From assembly GCF_000814005.1 (NCBI RefSeq), contig NZ_JWLK01000006.1, positions 310,001-374,000 of the forward strand: DNA of 64,000 nucleotides, written 5' to 3'. Both the position numbers and the translations under genes were made by a program. How positions within the stretch are numbered: the first letter of the stretch is position 1; every line of letters begins with the position of its first letter. Below the pieces are notes generated by a model, which was given only the letters and a program-made list of their open reading frames with translations, did no database searches and was not told the DNA's origin. This document shows positions 55,503 through 64,000 of the stretch, piece by piece. Source of the stretch: Ruegeria sp. ANG-S4. GTDB taxonomy: Bacteria > Pseudomonadota > Alphaproteobacteria > Rhodobacterales > Rhodobacteraceae.

Positions 55503-55994
55503 TCACCCAATCATCGCAGCCAAATCAACAACGCGCGGACGCCGCATAACAATCATCCCAGCAGCATCTATCATCGCTGCCAATGCATCAATCTTGCCGC
55601 CCTGCTGTTCCCGCTCCAGTTTTGTATTCGCACCGACCTGCGAAATCAGCACATTACTGACGCACCATGCCAACGCCGGACCATTGTCAGCGATCAGTTT
55701 GCCTTCGAGCATCTGTCGCTCAATGCGCTGAATGGGCGCGTTCAACCCCTGAATGGTTTGACGGATGGCGAGAATATCAGGTTCTGACCCGTCAATGTCG
55801 TACCCGCGTTCCTCGGCTGGCGTATAGAGGCTGCTGCCCGCATACTCGATCTCCTGCTTGTCGCAGTGCTCCTTGATCTTCTGGAAAAGATCCGTGACCT
55901 GACCTGCCCAGCCGTCGGGCGTGTAACCCAACTCTTTCTCAACTGAATTCTTGATGTCGTCATAATCGACGACGCCGATATTGCTATCCGACAT
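55503..55994 (-). CDS. Free-standing terminase large subunit C-terminal-like protein
   Basis: The protein has 163 residues. Residues 75-160 resemble the nuclease-domain C-terminus of phage terminase large subunits: LAIRQTIQGLNAPIQRIERQMLEGKLIADNGP, ALAWCVSNVLI, and EREQQGGKIDALAAMIDAAGMI (family pattern 'EKIDGIVALIMALG'). The Walker ATPase domain is absent. Unlike a simple truncation, it has an excellent ribosome site (AGGAGG) and ATG, and the first 70 residues are not terminase-like. The match is from memory of the family. It is followed directly by the HNH gene. Confidence 0.65.
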   Translation of the reverse strand: MSDSNIGVVDYDDIKNSVEKELGYTPDGWAGQVTDLFQKIKEHCDKQEIEYAGSSLYTPAEERGYDIDGSEPDILAIRQTIQGLNAPIQRIERQMLEGKLIADNGPALAWCVSNVLISQVGANTKLEREQQGGKIDALAAMIDAAGMIVMRRPRVVDLAAMIG

Positions 55995-56318
55995 GACGGA
56001 CTCCTCCTAAATGGTAGGAGTGGAGGGGCATGATCCCTCACCGTCGACGCTAATCTGGCGTAAAGAGCTTATAAGACTCCTGGCCCACCATGGCACTCCC
56101 AAAGGCTCACTGAGTCAGCGAGTTATTCGGGTGCTCAATTGGTGTACGTTGCAAGTCATACCTTAGGCATAGCTCAAGATGTGACAGTTGTGAAGTGCCT
56201 CTCATGCCACACTTAGATGTGTCCGCGGGCACAATCCTACCCGGTTACCCCCCGTGCGGACACTGTGCCTGAGTCCTTGTTTTGCGGCAAACCCTGTGCT
56301 CGTTGTAGTCTCTTGGTG
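55995..56318. other. Leader region of the terminase-like gene
   Basis: About 320 bases. Next to the gene start, an inverted repeat (56004-56020) can pair CTCCTA with TAGGAG in the leftward transcript, enclosing the ribosome site. No gene was seen in the rest. Confidence 0.5.
56004..56020 (-). promoter_or_regulatory. Hairpin sequestering the ribosome site of the terminase-like gene
   Basis: In the leftward RNA, CUCCUA and UAGGAG pair around CCAUU; the 3' arm contains the first part of the Shine-Dalgarno AGGAGG nine bases before the ATG at 55994. This would lower translation unless opened. Confidence 0.5.
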
Positions 56319-56843
56319 CTACGATCCAGGAACTGGCCTTCGACGAATTCCCCAACTTGAGCCCAAAACCTGTTTGGCGTCGAAATAGTCGATACGGCCC
56401 TTGCCGGTGATTTCCACCGTTTCGCCGGGTTCGGCATCTTCGTAGCCGTCAGACGTAGCAAAAACCCGATCATGTCTTCCAACGAGTTCATATTCGACGG
56501 AAATACGTAGGTCATCATCAGTCAGGTTCTTAACTCGGTATCGCCATTCATACTCGATTTCTGACCTTGGCGCGTTCCAAAGGCTCCAAAAGCTAGTCAC
56601 GGACGCCCGTTCGGTTGAAATGTACAATCCCTCAAAAGAATCAGACACATACTCCAAGGGCGGATCTTCCTTTTCATCATCATCCCACGCGATACCAGAT
56701 CGCGAGGAGTCTCGCTCTGATCCAAATCCTTGTGGGATTCCTCGATAGATTTCTGGGTGGATATTTAAGTACCCGAAAATCAGAACGACCAAGGGGATTA
56801 TAGTAATGCCTATGCCATACCAAATGGGGTGTCGTCTGCTCAT
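56319..56843 (-). CDS. Membrane-anchored protein of unknown function
   Basis: The protein has 174 residues. A basic N-terminus (MSRRHPIWYG) leads into one span (IGITIIPLVVLIFGYLNI), then a periplasmic domain with a beta pattern (YEWRYRVKNLTDDDLRISVEYELVG; GETVEITGKGRIDYFDAKQVLGSSWGI). The ATG at 56843 has AGAGG six bases upstream; an ATG 15 bases earlier lacks one. It is divergent from hsdM. No family recognised. Confidence 0.68.
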   Translation of the reverse strand: MSRRHPIWYGIGITIIPLVVLIFGYLNIHPEIYRGIPQGFGSERDSSRSGIAWDDDEKEDPPLEYVSDSFEGLYISTERASVTSFWSLWNAPRSEIEYEWRYRVKNLTDDDLRISVEYELVGRHDRVFATSDGYEDAEPGETVEITGKGRIDYFDAKQVLGSSWGIRRRPVPGS

Positions 56844-57060
56844 TCTGCGCCTCTTCATACTGACAAAGCGTTGTTATTACTAGGATTGCGGCACTACAAC
56901 CCGGGGCTAGTAGAACTAGTAACTCGTCACCAGCCTTTTCCGCTAGCCGCCATTTGCAAACAGCCAATTGAATCCTTTTGAGAATTAACTCATGGTCCCG
57001 GTAAACCAACAATTTGAGTAGAGAGGCACCTAGCCTGTTTTGGCTCTGTGGCAGTTTTGA

Positions 57061-58569
57061 ATGAACCAAGTAACCCAATCCGAAATCAACAAGGCCGCAT
57101 GGGGCGCGTGTGATACCTTCCGTGGAGTGGTCGATCCGTCAATCTACAAAGATTACGTCCTCACCATGCTGTTTTTGAAATATGTCTCTGACGTGTGGAA
57201 GGACCACAAAGCAGGTTATGAGGCGCAGTACCCAGACAACACCGAATTAGTTGCGGCTATGATGGAGCAGGAAAGCTTCAAACTGCCCATGGATGCGTCC
57301 TTTGATGCCATTCATGCCCGCAGACACGAGGCTGGGAATGGCGAACGTATCGACAAGGCATTGCATGCTGTCGAAGAAGCCAATGGCGACAAGCTGCGCG
57401 ACGTGTTTCAGGACATCAGCTTCAACTCCAACAAACTGGGTGATGAGGAACAGAAGAACGACATCCTCCGCCACCTGATGGAAGACTTCGCCAAACCTGC
57501 ACTCGACCTGCGTCCATCCCGTGTGGGCAATCTGGACATCATCGGCGGGGCCTATGAATATCTGATTTCACGGTTCGCCGCGTCCGCTGGGAAAAAAGCT
57601 GGGGAATTCTACACTCCTGCCGAGGTCTCGGACCTCATGGCCCGTCTGGTGCATCCCCAGCAAGGGGATGACATCTGCGACCCCACCTGTGGCTCTGCAT
57701 CGCTCTTGATGAAATGTGGCCGCCAGGTGCGCGAGGCCACTGGCACCAAGCAATACGCGCTCTATGGGCAAGAGGCGATTGGCTCCACATGGGCCCTGGC
57801 AAAAATGAACCTTTTCCTGCATGGCGAAACCAACCACCAGATCGAATGGGGCGACACCATCCGCAACCCCAAACTGCGCACCTCTGACGATATGCTGCGT
57901 CACTTTGATGTGGTGGTCGCTAACCCACCGTTCAGTCTGGACAAATGGGGTATAGAAGCGGCTGAGACGGACAAGTTCTCGCGATTCCGCCGCGGTATCC
58001 CGCCCAAGACAAAGGGCGATTACGCCTTTATCCTGCACATGATCGAAACCCTGAAACCACGCACCGGTCGCATGGCCGTGGTGGTGCCCCACGGCGTTTT
58101 GTTTCGTGGCTCGTCCGAGGGCAAGATTAGGCAAAAACTGATCGAGGAAAATCTGCTCGACGCTGTCATTGGCCTGCCGGAAAAGCTCTTCTTTGGAACC
58201 GGTATCCCCGCCGCGATCTTGATGTTCAACAAGGCCAAGAGTGACAACACGGTGCTATTCATCGATGCCTCACGCGAGTTCGAGGCAGGCACAAACCAGA
58301 ACGCCCTGACCGAGGATCACCTGAGTAAGATCACCGCCACCGTTACCGCCCGTGAAACAGTGGACAAATACGCCTATGTGGCGTCGGCGGAGGAGATCGC
58401 GGAAAACGACTTTAACCTCAACATTCCTCGTTATGTGGACACGTTCGAGGAAGAGGCCGAGATCGATCTGATGGCGGTACGAGCTGAGCGTCAGGAACTG
58501 GCATTAGAGATGGCCGATCTGGAAACCCGCATGGCGGCTTATCTCAAGGAGTTGGGTTATGGTGCCTAA
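57061..58569 (+). CDS. hsdM: Type I restriction-modification methyltransferase subunit (HsdM)
   Basis: This N6-adenine methyltransferase has 502 residues. It opens with the HsdM N-terminal helical domain (AAWGACDTFRGVVDPSIYKDYVLTMLFLKYVSDVW). GEFYTPAEVSDLMARL precedes motif I DPTCGSASLL (Asp207), and the catalytic motif IV NPPF starts at Asn288. It forms M2S with HsdS to methylate a bipartite site. Its 3' end overlaps hsdS by 11 bases. Full length and apparently intact. Confidence 0.96.
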   Translation: MNQVTQSEINKAAWGACDTFRGVVDPSIYKDYVLTMLFLKYVSDVWKDHKAGYEAQYPDNTELVAAMMEQESFKLPMDASFDAIHARRHEAGNGERIDKALHAVEEANGDKLRDVFQDISFNSNKLGDEEQKNDILRHLMEDFAKPALDLRPSRVGNLDIIGGAYEYLISRFAASAGKKAGEFYTPAEVSDLMARLVHPQQGDDICDPTCGSASLLMKCGRQVREATGTKQYALYGQEAIGSTWALAKMNLFLHGETNHQIEWGDTIRNPKLRTSDDMLRHFDVVVANPPFSLDKWGIEAAETDKFSRFRRGIPPKTKGDYAFILHMIETLKPRTGRMAVVVPHGVLFRGSSEGKIRQKLIEENLLDAVIGLPEKLFFGTGIPAAILMFNKAKSDNTVLFIDASREFEAGTNQNALTEDHLSKITATVTARETVDKYAYVASAEEIAENDFNLNIPRYVDTFEEEAEIDLMAVRAERQELALEMADLETRMAAYLKELGYGA

Positions 58570-59725
58570 GGGGTGGACAACAAAAGCACTGGGTCGCAGT
58601 ATCAATCTGCAAGGTGGTTTTGCCTTTAAGAGTAGCGAGTTTGGCGAGCTTGGTATTCCAATTGTTCGTATTTCAAACATACAGGGAGAAATAGTCGAAC
58701 TAGATGGAGCGCCCTGCTACGAGGAAGACATTAAATTAGAGCGGTTTCTTCTCGAAGATGGCGATATTCTTATCGCTATGTCTGGGGCGACAACCGGCAA
58801 GACTGGTAGATTCTTTGCGTCTAATTCAACGCCTAACGCGTACCTAAACCAGCGAGTTGGCCGCTTTCAGATAAAAGACGAAAATCTTCTCTGCTCAGAC
58901 TTTGTATGGCATCTTATATCCACTGAACGTTTTCAATACCTGGTAAGCATCGAGGCAATTGGTGGAGCGCAGCCAAATGTTAGCGGTGCGGAGATAGAAT
59001 CTTTAACTTTCAACTTCCCCCCCATCACCGAGCAACGCAAAATCGCGGAAATCCTGTCCACATGGGATCGGGCGGTTGAGGTGGCCGAGGCCCAGCTAGA
59101 GGCCGCCCGCACCTCCAAACGCGCCCTCATGCAGCAACTCCTAACAGGCAAACGCCGGTTCCCAGAGTTCGAAGCAGAAGAGTGGAAAGAGGTTAGGTTA
59201 GGGGATGTTTGCGCTCCGAAACAGTGGCCGACTATTGGCAAAAACGATATGACTGATAGCGGCTATCCCGTATTTGGTGCCAATGGGTTTATTGGCTTCT
59301 ACTCTGAATTCAATCACGAACACCCCACCACAGTTGTCACATGTCGGGGTGCAACCTGCGGAACCGTAAGCCGGACGCCTCCAAGCACATACATTACAGG
59401 AAATGCGATGTCTCTCGATGATGTCGACGCCACTCGTGTGGATGATGAGTTTCTTTTCTTTGCGCTACAAAAAAGAGGCTTTGATGACATAATATCTGGT
59501 TCAGCACAGCCACAAATCATTGGCAAAGACATTCGTTCGGTTAAACTCAAATTGCCTATGTTGACCGAGCAAAGAAAGATCGCTGAAACCCTTTCCATTT
59601 GTGACAGTGACGTGGTCAACATCGAAAACCAAATCACCAAACTCCGCACCGAGAAGAAAGCCCTGATGCAGCAACTGCTCACCGGCAAACGGAGGGTTGT
59701 TGTGGAGGGCTGCCATGAAGTTTGA
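58559..59725 (+). CDS. hsdS: Type I restriction-modification specificity subunit (HsdS)
   Basis: The protein has 388 residues with two target recognition domains. TRD1 covers about 1-160 and TRD2 200-340. Each is followed by a conserved helical spacer containing TEQRKIAE and then ALMQQLLTGKRR, the internal repeat that sets half-site spacing. TRD1 starts WTTKALGRSINLQGGFAFKSSEFG and TRD2 WKEVRLGDVCAPKQW. The two TRDs differ, so the target should be an asymmetric bipartite site. It overlaps hsdM at the start and the DUF3800 gene at the end. Confidence 0.95.
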   Translation: MVPKGWTTKALGRSINLQGGFAFKSSEFGELGIPIVRISNIQGEIVELDGAPCYEEDIKLERFLLEDGDILIAMSGATTGKTGRFFASNSTPNAYLNQRVGRFQIKDENLLCSDFVWHLISTERFQYLVSIEAIGGAQPNVSGAEIESLTFNFPPITEQRKIAEILSTWDRAVEVAEAQLEAARTSKRALMQQLLTGKRRFPEFEAEEWKEVRLGDVCAPKQWPTIGKNDMTDSGYPVFGANGFIGFYSEFNHEHPTTVVTCRGATCGTVSRTPPSTYITGNAMSLDDVDATRVDDEFLFFALQKRGFDDIISGSAQPQIIGKDIRSVKLKLPMLTEQRKIAETLSICDSDVVNIENQITKLRTEKKALMQQLLTGKRRVVVEGCHEV

Positions 59726-60413
59726 TGTCTACTGTGATGAAGCATTTCCCGATCTGTTGACATCCCAAAACCCCAATGCTGACTATCTGATGATTGGGAG
59801 CCTTTGGTTGCCGTCTGATCTGCGGGCCCAAGCTAAAGAACGTATCGCAGAGTTGCGAGAAAAGCATAGTGTATGGGGGGAGATCAAATGGACCAAAGTG
59901 TCCCCATCAAAGATAGACTTCTATTTAGATCTTGTGGACATGTTCTTTGGTTTCGGAGACGCAATGCGCTTTCGATGCATCGCAGTAAACCATGCAAATG
60001 TGAACATGGCCCATCATGAAGATGATCATGAGCTTGGGTTTTACAAATTCTACTATCAGGTGCTGCATCACTGGATTTTGCACAACAACACCTACCGCAT
60101 TTTCTGCGACATGAAATCAAACCGGGACCCGCAACGGTTCGGCAAGCTTCGCAAGGTGTTGAGCAATGCGAACCTCGATGCAGAGGTCGAGTGCGTTCAA
60201 GCATTACCATCACGTGAGGTGGTACTCATTCAACTGGCTGATTTGTTGCTAGGAGCGGCGGGCAGTCGTCTGAATAGAACACTGCGTGTAGGGTCCGCAA
60301 AGGAAGCGGTCGTGCATAAAATCGAAGAACGCCTAGGTCGTCAAATCGCACCAACATGGCAAAACGAGCGTAAGTTTAACGTGTTTAAAATCAACCTTCG
60401 TGGCGGTTGGTAA
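59715..60413 (+). CDS. DUF3800 family protein
   Basis: The protein has 232 residues. DUF3800 features are an early acidic motif (MKFDVYCDEAFPDL), EIKWTKVSP, FYKFYYQVLHHWIL, YRIFCDMKSN, and a late ALPSREVVLIQLADLLLGA. The acidic residues fit an RNase H-like fold proposed for this family; activity is unproven. GGAGGG precedes the ATG, which lies inside the end of hsdS (11-base overlap), so it is translated with the restriction genes. DUF3800 occurs often in defence islands. Confidence 0.85.
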   Translation: MKFDVYCDEAFPDLLTSQNPNADYLMIGSLWLPSDLRAQAKERIAELREKHSVWGEIKWTKVSPSKIDFYLDLVDMFFGFGDAMRFRCIAVNHANVNMAHHEDDHELGFYKFYYQVLHHWILHNNTYRIFCDMKSNRDPQRFGKLRKVLSNANLDAEVECVQALPSREVVLIQLADLLLGAAGSRLNRTLRVGSAKEAVVHKIEERLGRQIAPTWQNERKFNVFKINLRGGW

Positions 60414-60877
60414 TGACACTACCTCCATTTTTGAACTTGCCTGACGAAGCGGCTTACCGCGCGCATTTCAACGCTAATTTTGTACACGCCGAAGTGACAA
60501 CGCATCACGGTATTCGAGTACACTTTAAAGAAGCCGATTTTGGACACGCGTTCTTTGAGTCTACTCAACGCAATGGCGTGAAGGATCAGTTTTCGGCTGA
60601 CCGTTCGCAGAGAATGGATTGGATTCTACACACTATCAACGATGCAAATGCTGACTGGTACAAGGGTTGGATCCGACGGACTAAAACCTATGATTCGACA
60701 CGTTCGGTTGCTGTTGCTTGCGGGGACTTTGTGGTGGTGTTGAGATTTCACGCACGCCGTGATGGGCAATTGGCGGCAAATTTCATGACCTGCTACTTTG
60801 CAGACAACAGTATTGGTAAGATTAGACAGTCTCCAGCATGGGCGTTGGAAGAATGTCGAACTGCGTTGGGAGTGTGA
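60413..60877 (+). CDS. Unknown protein within the hsd operon (possible BECR-fold nuclease)
   Basis: The protein has 154 residues. Pattern: VHFKEADFGHAFFESTQRNGVKD, FSADRSQRMDWILHTIND, WYKGWIRRTKTYDSTRSVAVACGDFVVVLRF, and FMTCYFADNSIGKIRQSPAW. A buried His near the start, an Arg-rich middle and a terminal T/Y strand recall the barnase-EndoU-ColicinE5-RelE-like nucleases, but that is inference without alignment. Its ATG overlaps the DUF3800 stop (TAATG). A nuclease or tRNA-targeting toxin guarded by the restriction system is possible; a role as an accessory hsd gene is also possible. Confidence 0.7.
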   Translation: MTLPPFLNLPDEAAYRAHFNANFVHAEVTTHHGIRVHFKEADFGHAFFESTQRNGVKDQFSADRSQRMDWILHTINDANADWYKGWIRRTKTYDSTRSVAVACGDFVVVLRFHARRDGQLAANFMTCYFADNSIGKIRQSPAWALEECRTALGV

Positions 60878-60971
60878 TATGGTCGCTGATTTGCTACGCT
60901 GGCTCAGCGACCGAAACCTCGATTGATTCAATGCCGATAGGCAGCGAACTCACTACCTCTATATGTATTGT

Positions 60972-60987
60972 TTGACTGGCTTGTCAA
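60972..60987. promoter_or_regulatory. Inverted repeat upstream of hsdR
   Basis: TTGAC-TGGCTT-GTCAA lies about 70 bases before the hsdR ATG in the only non-coding gap (177 bases) of the operon. It could be an operator controlling hsdR separately from hsdMS, as delayed expression of the nuclease would protect the host. Pattern-based. Confidence 0.35.
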
Positions 60988-61054
60988 TGCACAGGCCGAT
61001 GGGTGCACTTTGACGTGTTGAAAACTTATTTGATTGTGTGAGTGGCAAAAGCCG

Positions 61055-64000
61055 ATGATTGAAGTTCCCGATACCCGCGAAGAAGCCGCTGCCAAACTGC
61101 CTGCATTGCATGTGATGATGGTGATGGGTTGGCGGTATCTAGGCCCGTCCGAAGCTCTGGCCCTGCGTGGATCTGAGCGAGCTGTTTTGCTGTTACCTGT
61201 TTTGCGGGAATGGCTGGAGAAACATCGCTTCCACTTCAAAGGGAGGGAACATGCTCTGTCACCCGCAGGGATCGATGCGGTCATCCGTGAGGTTTCATCA
61301 ACCGGCCTGAGTGAGGGCCTGCTGGCCGCCAACCGCGCGCTCTATGTCAAACTAACCAAAGGGGTGACCGTCACCGAGTTTGTGGATGGTCAGAAGACAT
61401 CGGTCACTGTGCCGCTGATCGACTGGTCGAACGTAGATGCCAATGCGTTTCATGTGACTGAGGAAATGTCGGTTGAACGTCCGGCCAGCAAGGGAATGTA
61501 CCGACCCGATATTGTTGGTTTTGTGAATGGCATTCCGCTGACGGTCATTGAGGCCAAACGCCCGGTATCCTCGACCAAGGACAAGGCTATGGTTGACGAA
61601 GGCATCAGCCAAAACCTCCGCAACCAGATGGGCGATGGTATCCAAGACCTCTATGCCTATTCCCAAGTGCTTTTGTCGATCTCGGCCAGTGATGGGCGCT
61701 ATGCCACGACCAATACACCCAAGAAGTTTTGGTCAATCTGGCGAGAGGAAGTCCTGTCAGACGCGGAGATGACCGCGATCCGAAACACACCCCTCACAAA
61801 GGCCCAGAAAGGCGCCCTGTTCGCCGATAGGGCACATTACGAGTGCAAGGGCTACGAGTCTCTGCACAAAGGCCCTGTGGCGCTCACAGAGCAAGACAGG
61901 GTAATTATCGGAATACTTCGACCTGACCGGCTGCTCGACATGGTGCATCGGTTCATTTTCTTCGATCAGAAGATCGGTAAGATCATAGCGCGCTATCAAC
62001 AGGTGCAAGGTACGAAGTCCATCGTTGACCAGGTCTCGAAACAAAAAGCCGATGGTAGCCGTGAGGGAGGCGTGATCTGGCATACCACTGGTTCCGGGAA
62101 GTCAAACCTGATGGTATTGCTGACAAAAGCGCTACTGCTTGATCCGGCCCTTGCAAACTTTCGCATTATCATCGTCACCGACCGTGTCGATCTTGAAAAG
62201 CAGTTGGCAGGGACATTCCTGACAGGCGGAGCTTTTGGATCGGCTGTTGCGACAAAGAAGGATGGTGAGAAAGCTAAGGTCCAATCAGGTCGTGATCTGG
62301 CGCTGCGGATTGGTCAGGGCAATGATCGCATCACCTTTACACTGCTACAGAAGTTCAACTCGGCCACCAGGATGCCAGAGTGCTACAACCCGTCCGACAA
62401 GCTGTTGGTTCTGGTGGACGAAGGACACCGTTCCCAAGGAGGCGAGAATCACGAACGGATGCGCAAGGCTTTACCTAATGCTGCGTTCATAGCGTTCACT
62501 GGCACACCGCTTCTGAAAGACGATAAAACCCGAAACAAGTTCGGCCCGATCCTGCATGCGTATACCATGCAGCGGGCTGTTGAAGATGGCGCTGTTACGC
62601 CGCTTGTTTACGAAGAACGCAAACCGGTCGTCGATGTCAACGACAAGGCTATCGATGCCTGGTTTGACAAAATCACGGCAGGTCTCAGTGAAAGGCAGAA
62701 GGCCGATCTCAAAAAGAAGTACTCGACACGAGGACAGATTTACGGCGCTGCCAATCGGATTGATCTTATCGCATGGGATATCGCCGAGCATTTCAATACC
62801 AACTTCAAATCGCTGGACTTGGGCCTGAAGGGGCAATTGGCGACCGACAGCAAACTATCAGCGATCCGATACAAAGAGGCCCTTGATGCCACGGGTATGG
62901 TCACAAGCGCGATTGTCATCTCGGCTTCGGACACCCGTGAGGGACATGAGAGCACCGATGAGAGTAAGCTGCCTGAAGTGCAGGCATGGTGGAAGGAAAA
63001 CGTCGGCAGCGACGAAGAAGCCTATCTGGCTCGCGTTATTGAAGGCTTCGCCACGGATGGCGATCCCGACATCCTGATTGTCGTGGATAAACTGCTCACT
63101 GGATTTGATGAGCCGCGCAATGCCGTGCTCTACATCGACAAGCATCTTAAGAGCCACAACCTGCTACAAGCAATTGCACGGGTGAACAGGCTGCATGAAG
63201 CCAAACAGCATGGCGTGCTGGTGGACTATCGTGGTATTCTTGCTGAACTTGATACATCAATTCAAGACTACCAAGACCTCGCGGCACAGACGCAAGCTGG
63301 GTTTGACATCGATGATCTTGCTGGAACCATTACAAATGTCTCGACCGAGTACAAAAGACTGCCGTCATTGCATGATGCGCTTTGGGCCATCTTTGCTGAT
63401 GTGAAAAACAAGGCTGACATGGAACAATACCGTCAGGTGCTGATCCCCTCATTTAGGACCGACGACAGTGGTGCCAGCGTAGATGATCACCAGAAGATCA
63501 GGGAGGATTTTTACGACGCACTGACCCAATTCGGAATGTGTTTGAAACTCGCACTGTCATCCCGTGCCTTCTTTGAAGATGGCGCATTCGATGAGTCAAC
63601 CATTCAGAAATACAAAGGCGACCTGAAGTTTTTCACCCATCTCCGTGCCCAAGCCAAACAAGATGCGCAGGAGACTGTGGACTTCACCGTTTATGAAAAA
63701 CAGATCCGCAAACTTGTGGACAAGCAGGTAGTGGGGCAGGATATTACCGACCCTAAGGGCGTGATCCTCGTGGACACTTTGGGCAGTGATAACCCTGAAG
63801 AGTGGTCCGATGAGAAAACTCGTTCAGAGGCGGATGTCATCAAAACCCGTTTGCGAAAGACCATTGAACAAGAACTGATCGATGACCCTCATGCCCAGAA
63901 GGTTTTCTCGGAGATGTTGAAAGAGGCTATCGCGAATGCTGAAGCCTATTTTGATCACCCAAACAAGCAATACACCCTTTTCAAGGACCTCGAAGAGATG
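61055..64000 (+). CDS. hsdR: Type I restriction endonuclease subunit R (HsdR), cut by window edge
   Basis: 982 residues are visible and the frame is open to the right edge. The PD-(D/E)xK nuclease is Asp152 ... Glu166-Ala-Lys168 (PDIVGF; TVIEAKRP). The SF2 translocase follows: Walker A TTGSGKS (Gly346-Ser350), DEGH box at 455-458 (VLVDEGHRS), TGTP, and motif VI AIARVNRLHEA. It cleaves DNA distant from unmodified HsdS sites. The ATG has only a weak ribosome site. No frameshift was found when the frame was followed through. Confidence 0.95.
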   Translation, partial: MIEVPDTREEAAAKLPALHVMMVMGWRYLGPSEALALRGSERAVLLLPVLREWLEKHRFHFKGREHALSPAGIDAVIREVSSTGLSEGLLAANRALYVKLTKGVTVTEFVDGQKTSVTVPLIDWSNVDANAFHVTEEMSVERPASKGMYRPDIVGFVNGIPLTVIEAKRPVSSTKDKAMVDEGISQNLRNQMGDGIQDLYAYSQVLLSISASDGRYATTNTPKKFWSIWREEVLSDAEMTAIRNTPLTKAQKGALFADRAHYECKGYESLHKGPVALTEQDRVIIGILRPDRLLDMVHRFIFFDQKIGKIIARYQQVQGTKSIVDQVSKQKADGSREGGVIWHTTGSGKSNLMVLLTKALLLDPALANFRIIIVTDRVDLEKQLAGTFLTGGAFGSAVATKKDGEKAKVQSGRDLALRIGQGNDRITFTLLQKFNSATRMPECYNPSDKLLVLVDEGHRSQGGENHERMRKALPNAAFIAFTGTPLLKDDKTRNKFGPILHAYTMQRAVEDGAVTPLVYEERKPVVDVNDKAIDAWFDKITAGLSERQKADLKKKYSTRGQIYGAANRIDLIAWDIAEHFNTNFKSLDLGLKGQLATDSKLSAIRYKEALDATGMVTSAIVISASDTREGHESTDESKLPEVQAWWKENVGSDEEAYLARVIEGFATDGDPDILIVVDKLLTGFDEPRNAVLYIDKHLKSHNLLQAIARVNRLHEAKQHGVLVDYRGILAELDTSIQDYQDLAAQTQAGFDIDDLAGTITNVSTEYKRLPSLHDALWAIFADVKNKADMEQYRQVLIPSFRTDDSGASVDDHQKIREDFYDALTQFGMCLKLALSSRAFFEDGAFDESTIQKYKGDLKFFTHLRAQAKQDAQETVDFTVYEKQIRKLVDKQVVGQDITDPKGVILVDTLGSDNPEEWSDEKTRSEADVIKTRLRKTIEQELIDDPHAQKVFSEMLKEAIANAEAYFDHPNKQYTLFKDLEEM

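Noticed and set aside
60879..60926. 15-codon frame MVADLLRWLSDRNLD after the unknown hsd gene
   Set aside because: It begins one base after the upstream stop but is too short to support as a gene; possibly a remnant.
49917..64000. Integrase or complete prophage
   Set aside because: No integrase, portal, capsid or tail gene was recognisable; only a packaging-end fragment and unknown genes remain.

Overview
The window reads as chromosomal DNA of a marine alphaproteobacterium of the family Rhodobacteraceae (Roseobacter/Ruegeria group). The reasons are gene content and order: GcrA, a GapR (DUF2312) homologue, the block ridA - NDUFA12-type complex I subunit - mlaD - DUF2155 - aat - accC - accB, and a short-chain fatty acyl regulator beside a symporter-fused histidine kinase. 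Most genes have the GC-rich codon use of that group. This is inference from protein families; no database search was possible.

Layout. 1-20.9 kb is mostly core metabolism and housekeeping: valS (cut by the left edge), a DUF2235 hydrolase, a membrane-protein gene broken by an in-frame TGA, gcrA, an ABC-2 permease, a DMT exporter, argD-argF preceded by a candidate arginine leader peptide, a dioxygenase/ferric-reductase-like pair, a PhyH dioxygenase, pirin, ketopantoate reductase, a Nudix hydrolase, hrpB, meaB, rpmB, a copper-chaperone pair, hdeD, a sirtuin and a low-molecular-weight phosphatase. 21-31.5 kb is a looser region: FkbM methyltransferase, LysR regulator, Hint-domain protein, then lepA flanked by two AT-rich accessory genes that lie between copies of a palindromic repeat, a 600-base repeat-filled spacer, an entericidin-like lipoprotein and a BigR/SqrR-like ArsR repressor.

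31.8-49.7 kb is core again: clpP-clpX, ridA, complex I accessory subunit, mlaD, aat, accCB, a PAS-LuxR regulator, and an acetate/short-chain-acid sensing cluster (ScfR-like regulator, single-domain response regulator, SSS-histidine kinase). An orphan FliM-like protein follows. Next comes a four-gene sulfur operon (persulfide dioxygenase-like MBL protein, two YeeE/YedE halves, DUF442 phosphatase). Its promoter region shares 11 of 15 bases with the palindrome upstream of the BigR-like gene at 31.5 kb, so the two loci may form one regulon.

From the tRNA-Thr(UGU) gene at 49.9 kb to the right edge is an accessory island. It holds a coiled-coil membrane protein, a possible small RNA between two terminators, a leftward prophage remnant (a free-standing terminase C-terminal domain, an HNH endonuclease, small coupled genes and one reading frame broken by two stops), and a type I restriction-modification locus hsdM-hsdS-[DUF3800]-[unknown, possibly nuclease]-hsdR that runs off the right edge. 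No integrase, CRISPR array or complete insertion sequence was seen.
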